NCBI GenBank assembly: GCA_937927435.1
Contig: CALBDW010000058.1
Coordinates: 1-22,167 of the forward strand
DNA from: an uncultured Bdellovibrionales bacterium
GTDB taxonomy: Bacteria; Bdellovibrionota; Bdellovibrionia; Bdellovibrionales; JAMPXM01
DNA: 22,167 nt
Reading direction: 5' to 3'
In this document: positions 1 through 8,721 of the stretch, in pieces
How the letters are laid out: every line of letters begins with the position of its first letter
Position numbering within the stretch: position 1 is the first letter of the stretch
The notes under the pieces: generated by a model
The model's database searches: none
What the model was told of the DNA's origin: nothing
What the model saw: only the letters and a program-made list of their open reading frames with translations
Translations under genes and position numbers: made by a program

Positions 1-25
1 TGCCCTCAGCCTTCGGCCTCACAGG

Positions 26-132
26 AAGCCAATCTACGCGAACAGGGGTACCTTTCACGCCCGAAGATTTCGTCGCCAAGAGCCGGTGCCGAGAAAAGCC
101 AATCTACGCGAACAGGGGTACCTTTCACGCCC
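26..132. CRISPR. Possible end of a CRISPR array (two repeats, one spacer)
   Basis: Two exact copies of a 37-bp sequence occupy 26-62 and 96-132. Each starts AAGCCAATCTACG and ends TTTCACGCC, with a GGTACC palindrome inside. They flank a unique 33-bp stretch (63-95). Positions 1-25 would be part of another spacer. The 70-bp period is not a multiple of three, which argues against a coding repeat, and both repeat and spacer lengths fit CRISPR arrays. The DNA to the right is AT-rich, so a leader on the right and transcription leftward is one reading. Only two repeats are visible and no cas gene lies in the window, so an ordinary intergenic direct repeat remains possible. I do not recognise the repeat as belonging to a named CRISPR type. 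Confidence 0.45.
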
Positions 133-266
133 CTACAAACTCAATCGGAGCAACAACTGTTATCTTTAATAATACCGTAATCTCTTTTTTATCGTATCAA
201 AATGATTCAATAACGTCCGAGCACAGCTTGCCTCAAACCGATTCCCCTCTCATGTCTCGAGCAGAA
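133..266. other. AT-rich intergenic DNA, possible CRISPR leader
   Basis: This stretch lies between the last repeat and the stop codon of the NSS transporter. It is clearly more AT-rich than the genes around it, with runs such as TCTTTAATAATACC and a T6 run at about 184-190. I see no convincing hairpin-plus-T-run terminator for the leftward operon and no open reading frame with coding character. Its place beside the repeats makes it a candidate leader for an array transcribed leftward, but that is inference from position and composition only. Confidence 0.3.
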
Positions 267-1643
267 TCAACGGAAGAGGCCCCAGACAGCTAGAATGAAG
301 GCTGAGAAAATCAAGAGCGGCGCAAACCACCGCATGACGAAAAGCCAGTGAGAGAAGAGCTTTCGGGTGGCAACCGAGTCATCGTTAATGAACTCGGATT
401 GAAGTTTATTGAGATCAAGACGACGTGACACTCCGACGGAAATCGCAAGCGCCACGAGCGGCAAGAAGACGCCGATCACGGCCGAATCGAGAATCTCAAG
501 CAGATTGAGCTCGCGGAAGCGAACGTCTCGGAAAACCGAAGTCGAAAGCGCGGGAACGACGGCCAAACTCAAAGCCGCAAACCCTGTCACCCACGTCGCC
601 TTCGTCCGGTTCAAACCGGTGATATCCAGAACGTTCGCAACCAGAGCCTCGAGAAGTCCGATGCTTGCGCCGAGCGCCGCAAGATAAAGACAAATGAAAA
701 ACGCGAGTCCAAAGAGAAATCCGTTATCAAGCCCTTGCAGCAACCGCGGCACCGTTTGAAAAAGAAGCTCGGGTGTCGCGTGCTGCCCGACGTTCGCTCC
801 CGCCATCAGCGGAAAGATCAGAAGCCCGGCGAACAAAGAAATGAACGTATCCATCGTCGTGACCCGAAACCCCGCCGACGGAATATGCGTTCTCTCGTTC
901 AAGTAACTTCCGAACGTGACAAGCGTGCCGACCCCGACAGAAAGCGTGAAGAAAACGTGCCCCAGTGCATCGAGAATCGAACTCGGACTTAACTTTGAAA
1001 AATCCGGATAGAACATGAAACGCAAAGCATCTGGCGCCGCCGGAAGGCTCATGGACTTCGTCACAAGAACGATCAGGAGCACGGCGAAGACCGGCATAGC
1101 GTAACTCACCCACTTTTCGATACCTTCTTGCACGCCTTTACCGACGATCACGAGAGCGATAAGAAGATGAACACTCGTCAGCGCGATTTGAAGAACGCCG
1201 TTATCGCGAAGAATTCGCAGACTCATTTCCGCGTCGTAAGATCCGTGAACAAGATGGTGGAAGAAAAACTGCATGAGGAAATGAAGAACCCACCCGCTGA
1301 TCACGGCATAATAGGACGTCACCATGAGACAGGCGAGCACCGAACTCAGGCCAACGAGTCGCCACAGCTTGCGATCGGGCTCGGATTCTTTTTTACCTAG
1401 CCCACTGCAAGCGGACACGACTCCGCGCCGGGAGAGTTTGCCGAGCATGAGTTCGCCGACCAGGAGAGGGAGCCCGATCAACAAACCGAAGATGACGTAC
1501 AAGAAAACAAACGCGCCTCCCCCGTTATCGACCGTGATGTAGGGAAAGCGCCAGAAATTGCCCAGACCGAAGGCTGAACCGATGGCGGCCAGATAGAACC
1601 CGAAGCGGGTTCCCCAGAGCCCATGGCGTTTCGAAACGCTCAT
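267..1643 (-). CDS. Sodium-dependent transporter of the NSS (SNF) family
   Basis: The 458-residue product is an integral inner-membrane protein with about eleven to twelve hydrophobic segments. The N-terminal signature GSAFGLGNFWRFPY is the unwound first helix of neurotransmitter:sodium symporters, where sodium and substrate bind. It is followed by NGGGAF and a GLPLLVGE segment, both typical of bacterial family members such as LeuT-like transporters. Family members import amino acids or related amines with sodium; the substrate cannot be read from sequence. The ATG overlaps the stop of der by four bases (ATGA), and a GAGAGGGAG ribosome site sits just upstream inside the der 3' end. It is therefore the last gene of the operon and probably translationally coupled to der. 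A transporter has no obvious functional link to the GTPases before it. Confidence 0.93.
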   Translation of the reverse strand: MSVSKRHGLWGTRFGFYLAAIGSAFGLGNFWRFPYITVDNGGGAFVFLYVIFGLLIGLPLLVGELMLGKLSRRGVVSACSGLGKKESEPDRKLWRLVGLSSVLACLMVTSYYAVISGWVLHFLMQFFFHHLVHGSYDAEMSLRILRDNGVLQIALTSVHLLIALVIVGKGVQEGIEKWVSYAMPVFAVLLIVLVTKSMSLPAAPDALRFMFYPDFSKLSPSSILDALGHVFFTLSVGVGTLVTFGSYLNERTHIPSAGFRVTTMDTFISLFAGLLIFPLMAGANVGQHATPELLFQTVPRLLQGLDNGFLFGLAFFICLYLAALGASIGLLEALVANVLDITGLNRTKATWVTGFAALSLAVVPALSTSVFRDVRFRELNLLEILDSAVIGVFLPLVALAISVGVSRRLDLNKLQSEFINDDSVATRKLFSHWLFVMRWFAPLLIFSAFILAVWGLFR

Positions 1644-3184
1644 TCTTCTCCCTCTCCGATTTCAAATTCCACGACCTCCGGCGGAAGTTCGAAGTCTTCA
1701 GAGTCGAGATCCGCATAAAGCGTCTCTTCCGGCACTTCGAGCGTCGCCTCGACGTCTTTCGACGGCCGCCGTTTCTGCCCGTGCGAGCCGCTCATGACGA
1801 AGATACGGATCGGGATCCCTTTCAGGTCCCAATGCTCGGCGATTCGCTTGGCGAGGAAGCGGCGGTACGCCGGCGTCACACCTTCGGGATGGTTAGCAAA
1901 CGCGATAAACGCCGGAGGTTTCTGCTTCGTCTGTGTGAGGTAATAGAACTTTACGTTGTCGGTTCCCCACACCGGCGCCGGTGCTTGGCGGATCACGTTC
2001 ATGAAGAAATCGTTGAGTTCGCGGGTCGGAATCCTCTTATTGAGGCGGAGCTCGACCTCGTGGATCGTCTCAAAGAGATCTTTGAGGCCACGGCCCGTAA
2101 GAGCGCTCATAAAAACGATCGGAATATCGGAGAAGAAGTGGAACTCCTGCTCGACCCTCGCTTTGAACCAGCTCCGGTAGGCGGGAATCTGCTCTTCAGC
2201 GATATCGGTTTTATTGGCGACGACGATCACCGCGCGGTGCGCTTCGAGAATTTGTTCAAGAATGTGTGCATCTTGGCTCGTCGGCCCTTCTGTTCCGTCG
2301 ATCACGAGCAAAATGACATCCGCCCGGCGAATCGCATCGCGCGTTTTAAAGGAGGAAAGGATCTCGAGATCCTCTTCCCGCTTCGCCGAACGACGCAGCC
2401 CCGCCGTATCGATCAAAACGTATTTGCGCCCTTCGAACATAAGTTCCGTATCGACGGCGTCGACCGTCGTTCCGGCGACATCAGAAACGAGAAGGCGCCT
2501 TTCACCGAGAAGCCGGTTACAAAGCGAACTCTTTCCGACGTTCGGCTTACCGACCACGGCAAGGGTCAAGCCTTCGCGCACGGTATGCTCCGTATGCCGC
2601 ACTTGATTCACGATCCACTCGAGAATCACGTCGACGCCATAACGCTGTTCGAAACTCGCGGCGACGAATTCCACCCCAAGCTCATGGAACTCAGCCGTTT
2701 GCATCTCGATATCGCGGACGCTATCGATCTTATTAACCACCGTCAGGAACGGCTTACCGCTTTCTTTTGCGATGCGAATCACGTCGTGGTCTTCCGGGCA
2801 AAGACCGGATCGCCCGTCGAGCACGACAAGCAGATGATCGACGGACTTCAGAAAGTCGACGACTTGCTCGCGAATCAGCTTCGAGTAGAGATCCGGCGAC
2901 TCGGTCAATCCGCCCGTATCGATCACGTCGAATTTCACACCCCAGATTTCCGCCGGTTCGATTTGGATATCGCGGGTCACGCCCGGCTGGTTTTTCACGA
3001 TGGCCTTACGGCTGTCGGTCAAAAAGTTAAAAAGCGTCGATTTACCGACGTTGGGGCGACCAATGATTGCGACCCGCGATTTTTCCCACGCGGCCCGGAA
3101 AAGCGGCTCGACCGTCGTCACGGGAAGCGGCTTTTCCACCTTCATCTTTTTGCCGCCTTTTCCGTTAGTCTTTTGGGACGACAT
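1640..3184 (-). CDS. der: Ribosome-assembly GTPase Der (EngA)
   Basis: Der is an essential double-GTPase that acts in late assembly of the 50S ribosomal subunit. Two GTPase domains stand in tandem. The first has GRPNVGKS (42-49), DTGG (89-92) and NKID (151-154). The second has GKPNVGKS (212-219), DTAG (259-262) and NKTD (324-327). A C-terminal KH-like domain follows, then an acidic tail rich in Glu. At 514 residues it is slightly longer than usual because of a basic N-terminal extension of about 35 residues and the acidic tail. The start is set by AAGGAG eight bases before the ATG; this overlaps the 3' end of era by 20 bases. The stop overlaps the start of the downstream transporter. Confidence 0.97.
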   Translation of the reverse strand: MSSQKTNGKGGKKMKVEKPLPVTTVEPLFRAAWEKSRVAIIGRPNVGKSTLFNFLTDSRKAIVKNQPGVTRDIQIEPAEIWGVKFDVIDTGGLTESPDLYSKLIREQVVDFLKSVDHLLVVLDGRSGLCPEDHDVIRIAKESGKPFLTVVNKIDSVRDIEMQTAEFHELGVEFVAASFEQRYGVDVILEWIVNQVRHTEHTVREGLTLAVVGKPNVGKSSLCNRLLGERRLLVSDVAGTTVDAVDTELMFEGRKYVLIDTAGLRRSAKREEDLEILSSFKTRDAIRRADVILLVIDGTEGPTSQDAHILEQILEAHRAVIVVANKTDIAEEQIPAYRSWFKARVEQEFHFFSDIPIVFMSALTGRGLKDLFETIHEVELRLNKRIPTRELNDFFMNVIRQAPAPVWGTDNVKFYYLTQTKQKPPAFIAFANHPEGVTPAYRRFLAKRIAEHWDLKGIPIRIFVMSGSHGQKRRPSKDVEATLEVPEETLYADLDSEDFELPPEVVEFEIGEGEE

Positions 3185-4091
3185 AGCCGAGCTCCTTCAA
3201 TAGCCGTTGGTTCTTCGTCCATCCTTCTTTGACCACCACATGCAATTCCAAAAAGACTTTGGCGCCCACGGCACGTTCGATTTCGCGCCGGGCCTGCGTG
3301 CCGATTTTCTTCAGCATCGAGCCCTTGGCGCCGATCACGATCGCCTTGTGGTTAGGCTTATCGACGATAATATCGCACGAGACGCGGACCACCGGCTCGT
3401 CTTCCTTAAACTGTGTCGTCCGGACCGCAAGCCCGTAGGGAATTTCATGCTGCAAGTTCTCAAAACAAGCCTCACGCACGAACTCCGCCGCCATCTGACG
3501 CAAGGTTTGCGTCGTGTAAATATCCGTATCGAAAAGCGGAGCCGGCGTCTCGGGAAGAAGCGGAACGATTTTTTGCAGGACCTCCTCCCGCGCCTCCTCG
3601 GGCCGCTTGAGGCTCGAAATCGAGACAAACGGAATTTGCTCGTCGAGCAGAAAACGGAAGAAGCGCGGTGTCTGCGTGCCCAAAAGAAGATCCGCCTTCG
3701 TCACGAACACGAGCCACGGCTTTCCTGAGTTCCGGGCCATCCCGATGAGCTCTTTCGCGCTCGCTTCATCCTGATCGGCGGCCAAAAGCACACAAATCAC
3801 GTCCGCCGACTTCATGACATCGGCGACCTCTTCCTGGAGGAAGCGGTTGATTCCGCTCGTGCTCTTCAAGGTTCCCGGCGCATCGACGAAGATCACCTGA
3901 GCCTGGGGCAGATTCAGAATACCCGTGATCCTTTGCCGCGTCGTCTGCGGCTTCGCCGACACGATCGACACTTTTTCGTTTAAAATCGCGTTTAAGAGCG
4001 TACTTTTGCCAGCGTTCGGCACGCCAATAAACGCGACGAAACCCGCGCGCTGAAAAGTCCCTTTCGTCTCTTGAGACGTTTCCATTGTCAT
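3165..4091 (-). CDS. era: Ribosome-assembly GTPase Era
   Basis: Era binds the 3' end of 16S rRNA and checks 30S subunit maturation. The 308-residue protein has the P-loop GVPNAGKST (23-31), the switch II motif DAPG (70-73) and the base-specificity motif TKAD (131-134). This last motif has Thr where most Era proteins have Asn, a conservative change. The C-terminal KH RNA-binding domain is visible from about residue 215, with its GAKG loop at 254-257. It ends with the family's typical EGWTKNQRLLKELGY. The ATG overlaps the rnc stop by four bases (ATGA). The order rnc-era is conserved in many bacteria, and here der follows as well. Confidence 0.97.
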   Translation of the reverse strand: MTMETSQETKGTFQRAGFVAFIGVPNAGKSTLLNAILNEKVSIVSAKPQTTRQRITGILNLPQAQVIFVDAPGTLKSTSGINRFLQEEVADVMKSADVICVLLAADQDEASAKELIGMARNSGKPWLVFVTKADLLLGTQTPRFFRFLLDEQIPFVSISSLKRPEEAREEVLQKIVPLLPETPAPLFDTDIYTTQTLRQMAAEFVREACFENLQHEIPYGLAVRTTQFKEDEPVVRVSCDIIVDKPNHKAIVIGAKGSMLKKIGTQARREIERAVGAKVFLELHVVVKEGWTKNQRLLKELGYVVPKD

Positions 4092-4798
4092 ATCAGCTGC
4101 TCCAACGCTTGGCGTGCGGCATCTTGCTCCGCCGCCTTCTTACTGCGCCCTCGGCCTACCGCTAGGCGCTGCTCTCCAATCGTTACCGAGATTTCGAAAA
4201 CCTTGTCGTGATCGGGCCCCGATTCGCTCTCGACCTTGTAAGTCGGGGTCGCACGATACAATTCCTGTGCCCGCTCTTGCAGGCGGGTCTTAAAGTCTTC
4301 GCGGTAGTCCACGCCCGCATTCCCGACTTCTTCGATTCGCGAGCGAAACGCCGCTTCAATCACGATCGCGGCCGCTTGGTAACCGCCGTCGGAATAAATC
4401 GCCCCGAGCACCGCTTCAAGAGTCGATGCGAGAATCCGCGGCTTGCGCGAGCCACCGTTTCGGGCCTCGCCGCGGCCGACTTTGATCAAGTTTTCAAGCC
4501 CCAACTCATTCGCGATCCCGGCGAGTGACTCTTCGTTAACCAAACTCGCCCGCTTTTTCGAAAGCCCGCCTTCCGTATCCATCGGAAAGCGTTTCATCAA
4601 AAGATCGCTTAAAACCAAATCGAGGACCGCATCACCCAAAAATTCAAGCCGCTCATTATCGGCATCGAACGTTCCGGGCGAAAATTCGTTTGCGTAACTC
4701 CGGTGGGTGAGGGCTCGTTCGAGATACGAAGCGTCCGTAAATGTATAACCCAAACGGGCCTGTAGAGTTTGTGTTGAATCCACCTTCTCGCCGTTCAT
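4088..4798 (-). CDS. rnc: Ribonuclease III
   Basis: RNase III cuts double-stranded RNA and processes the rRNA precursor. The nuclease signature NERLEFLGDAVLD (48-60) contains the acidic metal-binding residues. A double-stranded RNA-binding domain fills the C-terminus from about residue 160, ending GRSKKAAEQDAARQALEQL. I place the start at the ATG at 4798, giving 236 residues. It overlaps the mtaB stop as ATGA and has GAGGGA seven bases upstream. An in-frame GTG at 4813 would add five residues but has no better ribosome site. The gene sits directly before era, the common arrangement. Confidence 0.96.
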   Translation of the reverse strand: MNGEKVDSTQTLQARLGYTFTDASYLERALTHRSYANEFSPGTFDADNERLEFLGDAVLDLVLSDLLMKRFPMDTEGGLSKKRASLVNEESLAGIANELGLENLIKVGRGEARNGGSRKPRILASTLEAVLGAIYSDGGYQAAAIVIEAAFRSRIEEVGNAGVDYREDFKTRLQERAQELYRATPTYKVESESGPDHDKVFEISVTIGEQRLAVGRGRSKKAAEQDAARQALEQLI

Positions 4799-6213
4799 GC
4801 GTCCCTCACCCACTCGCCCGAAAGCATTCCGTCCATACGGCCGCCCTCTGCGTCTTTAAAGCCCGTGACACGAACTGTGATTTCCCTTCCCGCGATCGCG
4901 TGCAATTCTTCCGCACTCAAATTCGCTGTCGCACTCTCACCGTCCGCCGAAACCAAGCGAATGGGCCAGTAGTCGCGGCTTAAAGCCTCAGCGCCATTGC
5001 CGGGAGCCTTTAAAACCAGCGCGCGTTTCAAGCTGCCGATCTGCGCGCGCCCAGCCTCAGAAAAGCGTTCGCTCGAAAGCGCCCGTAAACGTTCCGATCT
5101 CAGGGCCCTAACCGAGCGCGGGACAATCCCTTCAAATTTCGCCGCTTTGGTGCCCGGGCGTTCGCTGTACGGGAAAACATGAATTCTCGTCCAGGGAAGC
5201 CGCGCCAGGCGTTCATACGTATCGGCGAATTCGTCTTCCGTTTCGCCGGGGAACCCTACGATCACATCCATGCCGACGAACGCTCCCGGCACTTCCGCCG
5301 CGATCGTTTGCAGCGACCACTCAACCGCTTCAGCGTCGTACTTGCGGCGCATCACCTGAAGAACGCGCGTGTTCGCACTCTGAATACTCATGTGGAAGTG
5401 GCGGCACATCCGCTCGTCGCGATAAAGCGCCAAAATCCCCGGACTCAATTCCACCGGCTCAAGGCTCGTCAGGCGAATCCGCGGGACCGTGGTGCGCTCA
5501 AGGATTTCGGCAACCAGTTCCGCAAGTCCTAGCTTCACCCCGCCACGATCATCCTCGTAATCGCCGATATGGACGCCGGTGAGAACAACTTCTCTCGTGC
5601 CACGCCCTTCGAGTTCGCGGATCTTTCTCACCAGCTCGGCGGCGGGGATGCTGCGGCTCCGTCCGCGTGCGAACGGAATCACGCAATACGTACAAAAACT
5701 ATTGCACCCGTCCTGGATTTTCAGAAAAGCGCGCGTATGCGCCGCTTCGGTTCCACCTCCCGCTTCCAGATCGTCTTTGCGGAAGATGTTCGAACGGAAC
5801 ACGCGTTCCGTTAATGTTCCTTTGAAGTACTGGTCCAAAATACGCTCAAGCGAACCCTTGTGAGAGTTCGCGACCACGAGATCGACTCCCTTCATTTGAT
5901 CGAAGATCTCGCCGTCGACCTGGGCACCGCACCCGGTGACCACGACGGTCGAGAACGGATCGCGGGCTTTCAGTCTCCTCGCGAGTTTTGCCGCTTCTTT
6001 GGACGCCTCCGCCGTCACGGCGCACGTGTTAAGAATATGCACGCGCGGAACATTCGGGCGCTCGCTCTGCGCAGTCCGGCCGAAATCGGTCACGTACTTA
6101 TGACCAAGCGCTTCGAAGCGCTTTTGCAAAAGCCCCGTGTCGTAGGTGTTCACCTTGCAACCGAAGGTGTGCACCATAAATTCATAACGCAGATCCGTCG
6201 TACGGGTTTCCAT
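4795..6213 (-). CDS. mtaB: tRNA t6A37 methylthiotransferase MtaB (radical SAM)
   Basis: MtaB converts t6A to ms2t6A at position 37 of tRNAs reading ANN codons, using two iron-sulfur clusters and S-adenosylmethionine. Counted from the ATG at 6213 the protein has 472 residues. The N-terminal methylthiotransferase domain holds Cys19 (FGCKVN), Cys64 (LNTCAVT) and Cys95 (GCGAQ) for the auxiliary cluster. The radical SAM motif is CNSFCTYC, with Cys170, Cys174 and Cys177. A TRAM-like domain ends the protein. The FGCKVN form fits the MtaB branch rather than MiaB or RimO. The ATG overlaps the mnmA stop by one base (TGATG) and has GGGTGGA seven bases upstream; an in-frame GTG at 6225 is less likely. 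Thiolating enzymes on both sides suggest shared sulfur supply. Confidence 0.93.
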   Translation of the reverse strand: METRTTDLRYEFMVHTFGCKVNTYDTGLLQKRFEALGHKYVTDFGRTAQSERPNVPRVHILNTCAVTAEASKEAAKLARRLKARDPFSTVVVTGCGAQVDGEIFDQMKGVDLVVANSHKGSLERILDQYFKGTLTERVFRSNIFRKDDLEAGGGTEAAHTRAFLKIQDGCNSFCTYCVIPFARGRSRSIPAAELVRKIRELEGRGTREVVLTGVHIGDYEDDRGGVKLGLAELVAEILERTTVPRIRLTSLEPVELSPGILALYRDERMCRHFHMSIQSANTRVLQVMRRKYDAEAVEWSLQTIAAEVPGAFVGMDVIVGFPGETEDEFADTYERLARLPWTRIHVFPYSERPGTKAAKFEGIVPRSVRALRSERLRALSSERFSEAGRAQIGSLKRALVLKAPGNGAEALSRDYWPIRLVSADGESATANLSAEELHAIAGREITVRVTGFKDAEGGRMDGMLSGEWVRDA

Positions 6214-7313
6214 CAGAGAATCCACCCCCCGCCGACCAGTTGGTTCCCGCGGTACATAACGGCAGCCTGCCCCGGCGTGATCGCGCGCACCGGCTCTTCG
6301 AACTCAACGCGCACTCCATTCTCCCGATAAACACGCGCCCATGCTCCCTTGTGCTGGAACCGGATTTTCACCCGCAGACGCTCACCATCCTCGATGTCGT
6401 CGATGAAATGAGCCTGGGCGATTCTCAGCTCGTCGGAATAAAGGTACTTCTCTTCGCCCACCCAAACTTCGCGCTTCGCGGCGTCGATCTTGATCACGTA
6501 GACCGGTTCGGGGCGATAGACGCCGATGCCTTTTCTTTGCCCGTATGTGAACTTATGAATGCCGTCGTGATGTCCCACCACTTCGCCCGTCGGATAAAGG
6601 CGGATATCCCCTCCCGCTAAGAGGTCTTTCGCCACATGCTCCTCGATGAACCCTTCGTAACCTTTCTTGCCAACGAAACAAATGCCCGTTGAATCCTTCT
6701 TTCTGGCGTTTACTAAGCCTTTCTCCTCCGCGAGCTTCCGCACGTCCGGCTTCGTGAGATGCCCGACCGGAAACATCAGGCGGGGAATGATTTTCGGATC
6801 GATCGTAAAGAGAAAATATGTCTGGTCTTTCCAGTCGTCCGTCGACGTCACGATCCGCGGCTTTCCGCTCTCGCACCACTCGATACGGGCATAATGGCCC
6901 GTCGCGAGGTAATCGCAGCCCAGCTCATTCATCTTGCGGACGAGATGATCGAACTTGAGATACGTATTGCAGTTCACACACGGAAGCGGGGTGCGGCCTT
7001 CCAGATACGCCCCAAGAAACGGATCGATCACGTAAGCTTGGAACTTAGCTTCGCAGTTAATCACATAGAACGGAATGCCGAGCCGGTCTGCGACCGCGCG
7101 GGCGTCGTCAACGTCCGTGCTCGAACAGCAAGTTCCGTTGCCTTCTTCGATATCGCACGTCGAATAGTCCCATACCTGCATGGTCACGCCGATGACGTCG
7201 TAACCTTGCTCGACCAAAAGCGCGGCGGCGACGGAGCTGTCAACGCCTCCGCTCATTGCCACCAGCACTCGTTTCCGCCGCGACCCGTCCGCGACGCCGT
7301 TAGAGTTCAACAT
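6213..7313 (-). CDS. mnmA: tRNA-specific 2-thiouridylase MnmA
   Basis: MnmA makes 2-thiouridine at wobble position 34 of tRNAs for Lys, Glu and Gln, using ATP and sulfur passed from a cysteine desulfurase. The 366-residue protein starts at the ATG at 7313, which has AAAGGGA upstream. A longer open frame reaches 7445 but only by reading through the desulfurase gene. Visible motifs are the PP-loop SGGVDSS (21-27), the sulfur-carrying Cys115 (PCVNCNTYLKF) and the second catalytic Cys212 (STGICFVG). The start overlaps the desulfurase stop by 14 bases. Pairing desulfurase with MnmA is the typical functional pairing for 2-thiouridine synthesis. Confidence 0.96.
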   Translation of the reverse strand: MLNSNGVADGSRRKRVLVAMSGGVDSSVAAALLVEQGYDVIGVTMQVWDYSTCDIEEGNGTCCSSTDVDDARAVADRLGIPFYVINCEAKFQAYVIDPFLGAYLEGRTPLPCVNCNTYLKFDHLVRKMNELGCDYLATGHYARIEWCESGKPRIVTSTDDWKDQTYFLFTIDPKIIPRLMFPVGHLTKPDVRKLAEEKGLVNARKKDSTGICFVGKKGYEGFIEEHVAKDLLAGGDIRLYPTGEVVGHHDGIHKFTYGQRKGIGVYRPEPVYVIKIDAAKREVWVGEEKYLYSDELRIAQAHFIDDIEDGERLRVKIRFQHKGAWARVYRENGVRVEFEEPVRAITPGQAAVMYRGNQLVGGGWIL

Positions 7314-8517
7314 GCGATTCCCTTTCCATTCGATCAAACTGGCGCAAGTGAGCGACGGCCTCGACAAGAGTGTCGACGAAAGCGTGGATGTCGCCTTCCG
7401 TCGTTCCCCAGCCGATTCCCACACGAAGCGAGGACTGCGCCTCACTGCGCTTTAAGCCCATCGCCAATAACACCGGCGATGGCTCCGGACTCCCGGAACT
7501 GCACGCGGCCCCAGTCGAAACGGAAAAACCGCGCATATCGAGATTCATAAGCAATGTTTCACCATCAACGCCCGGGATCACCAGGCTCGACGTGTTCGGG
7601 AGACGAGGACTTTCTCCGCCGGTCACGCTGGCACCGGGGATTTCGCTCAAAACCTTTTGTTCGAAAAGATCGCGCAAGCGACGCATTTCTTGCGCACGCG
7701 AAGCGACCTCGTCTTTAAACCCGCACATGTACCCCAGCGAAGCGATCGCCAAAACGTTTTCGGTTCCGCCCCGCCGATGGCGCTCCTGCCCCCCTCCGTG
7801 TATCAGGCTTTCAAGGGGCACCCCGCGTTTCACATACAAGAAACCGCAGCCTTTGAGCGCGTAAAACTTGTGTCCCGAAAATGAGGCCAAGTCCACCCCA
7901 AGATCACGAACATTGAGTTCGATCTTACCCAACGTTTGGACGCAGTCCGAATGGAAGAGCGCTCCGTGTGCATGCGCCATTTCGGCCATTTCGCGAACCG
8001 GAAAGAGATTGCCCGTTTCGTTGTTCGCATACATGACCGACACGAGCGCGACGTTTTCATCAAGAAGCCGAGCGTACGCCTCGAGATCGATGCGTCCCGA
8101 GCGGTGCACGGGAATGTACGCGATATCGACATTCCAGTGCTCGGCCATAAACTCAGCCGTCCGACGAACGCTCGGATGTTCGACATTGCTCAAGAGAATC
8201 CGGTTGCGCACGGGTATGCCGCGCAACTCGCACGATTTTTTTAATCCTTCAAAAACACCTTTGAGCGCGAGGTTATTCGATTCGGATCCGCCGCTCGTGA
8301 AGACAATTTCGAGCGGATCACAGCCGATCATTTGCGCGATTGCTTTCCGCGCGTCGCGGATCAACGCCTTCGGGCCGCGTCCATCCTGATGAATCGAACT
8401 CGGGTTCCCGTCGAACTGGAGCCACTCGGACACACGTATGCGCACACCTTCCGAAATCGGCGTGGTGGCGTTGTGATCGAGATAAACGCGCTTATTTATG
8501 CGAGGTGTCGGATGCAT
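7300..8517 (-). CDS. Cysteine desulfurase (NifS/IscS family)
   Basis: This pyridoxal-phosphate enzyme takes sulfur from cysteine as a persulfide and passes it to acceptors. The 405-residue protein opens with the family's YLDHNATTP. It keeps His114 (VEHPS), Asp191 and Gln194 around the cofactor, and the cofactor lysine Lys217 in SGHKFYALKGCG. The catalytic cysteine is Cys339 in STGAACSSGSPEPS. The loop length and SSGS context place it with the group I NifS/IscS enzymes, not SufS. As first gene of the operon and directly upstream of mnmA, it most likely feeds tRNA thiolation and perhaps iron-sulfur assembly for MtaB. No iscU, iscA or iscR is nearby. Start at the ATG at 8517. Confidence 0.94.
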   Translation of the reverse strand: MHPTPRINKRVYLDHNATTPISEGVRIRVSEWLQFDGNPSSIHQDGRGPKALIRDARKAIAQMIGCDPLEIVFTSGGSESNNLALKGVFEGLKKSCELRGIPVRNRILLSNVEHPSVRRTAEFMAEHWNVDIAYIPVHRSGRIDLEAYARLLDENVALVSVMYANNETGNLFPVREMAEMAHAHGALFHSDCVQTLGKIELNVRDLGVDLASFSGHKFYALKGCGFLYVKRGVPLESLIHGGGQERHRRGGTENVLAIASLGYMCGFKDEVASRAQEMRRLRDLFEQKVLSEIPGASVTGGESPRLPNTSSLVIPGVDGETLLMNLDMRGFSVSTGAACSSGSPEPSPVLLAMGLKRSEAQSSLRVGIGWGTTEGDIHAFVDTLVEAVAHLRQFDRMERESHVEL

Positions 8518-8550
8518 GCGCGGGGCAATCTAACATATCGGAACGAGACT

Positions 8551-8567
8551 TGAAATCTCAGATTTCA
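8551..8567. promoter_or_regulatory. Perfect 17-bp palindrome, candidate operator
   Basis: TGAAATCT and its exact reverse complement AGATTTCA are separated by one base. The element ends 34 bases upstream of the desulfurase ATG, within reach of a promoter for the tRNA-thiolation operon. The size and symmetry suit a dimeric repressor, but I do not recognise the half-site as that of a known regulator. Confidence 0.35.
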
Positions 8568-8721
8568 CCGGTTCGCCAGAATGCTCCGGAGAGTCTTTTG
8601 GCCATGGAAACTTTTCCCGGAGCCCGGGCATGCTCCCTTTGAGGGGCGGTGTTGAACCGGCATCTTTGCGCTTAAGTTTCGAAAATTCCAAGGAAATTCA
8701 TGAAGGACAGCGATAACTAGG

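Noticed and set aside
1781..3232. A 483-codon plus-strand open frame opposite der
   Set aside because: The der protein on the other strand is fully conserved through this span; the open frame reflects GC-biased codon use.
8619..8636. GGAGC/GCTCC hairpin in the control region as a terminator
   Set aside because: The stem is only five pairs, no T run follows, and no gene ends nearby.
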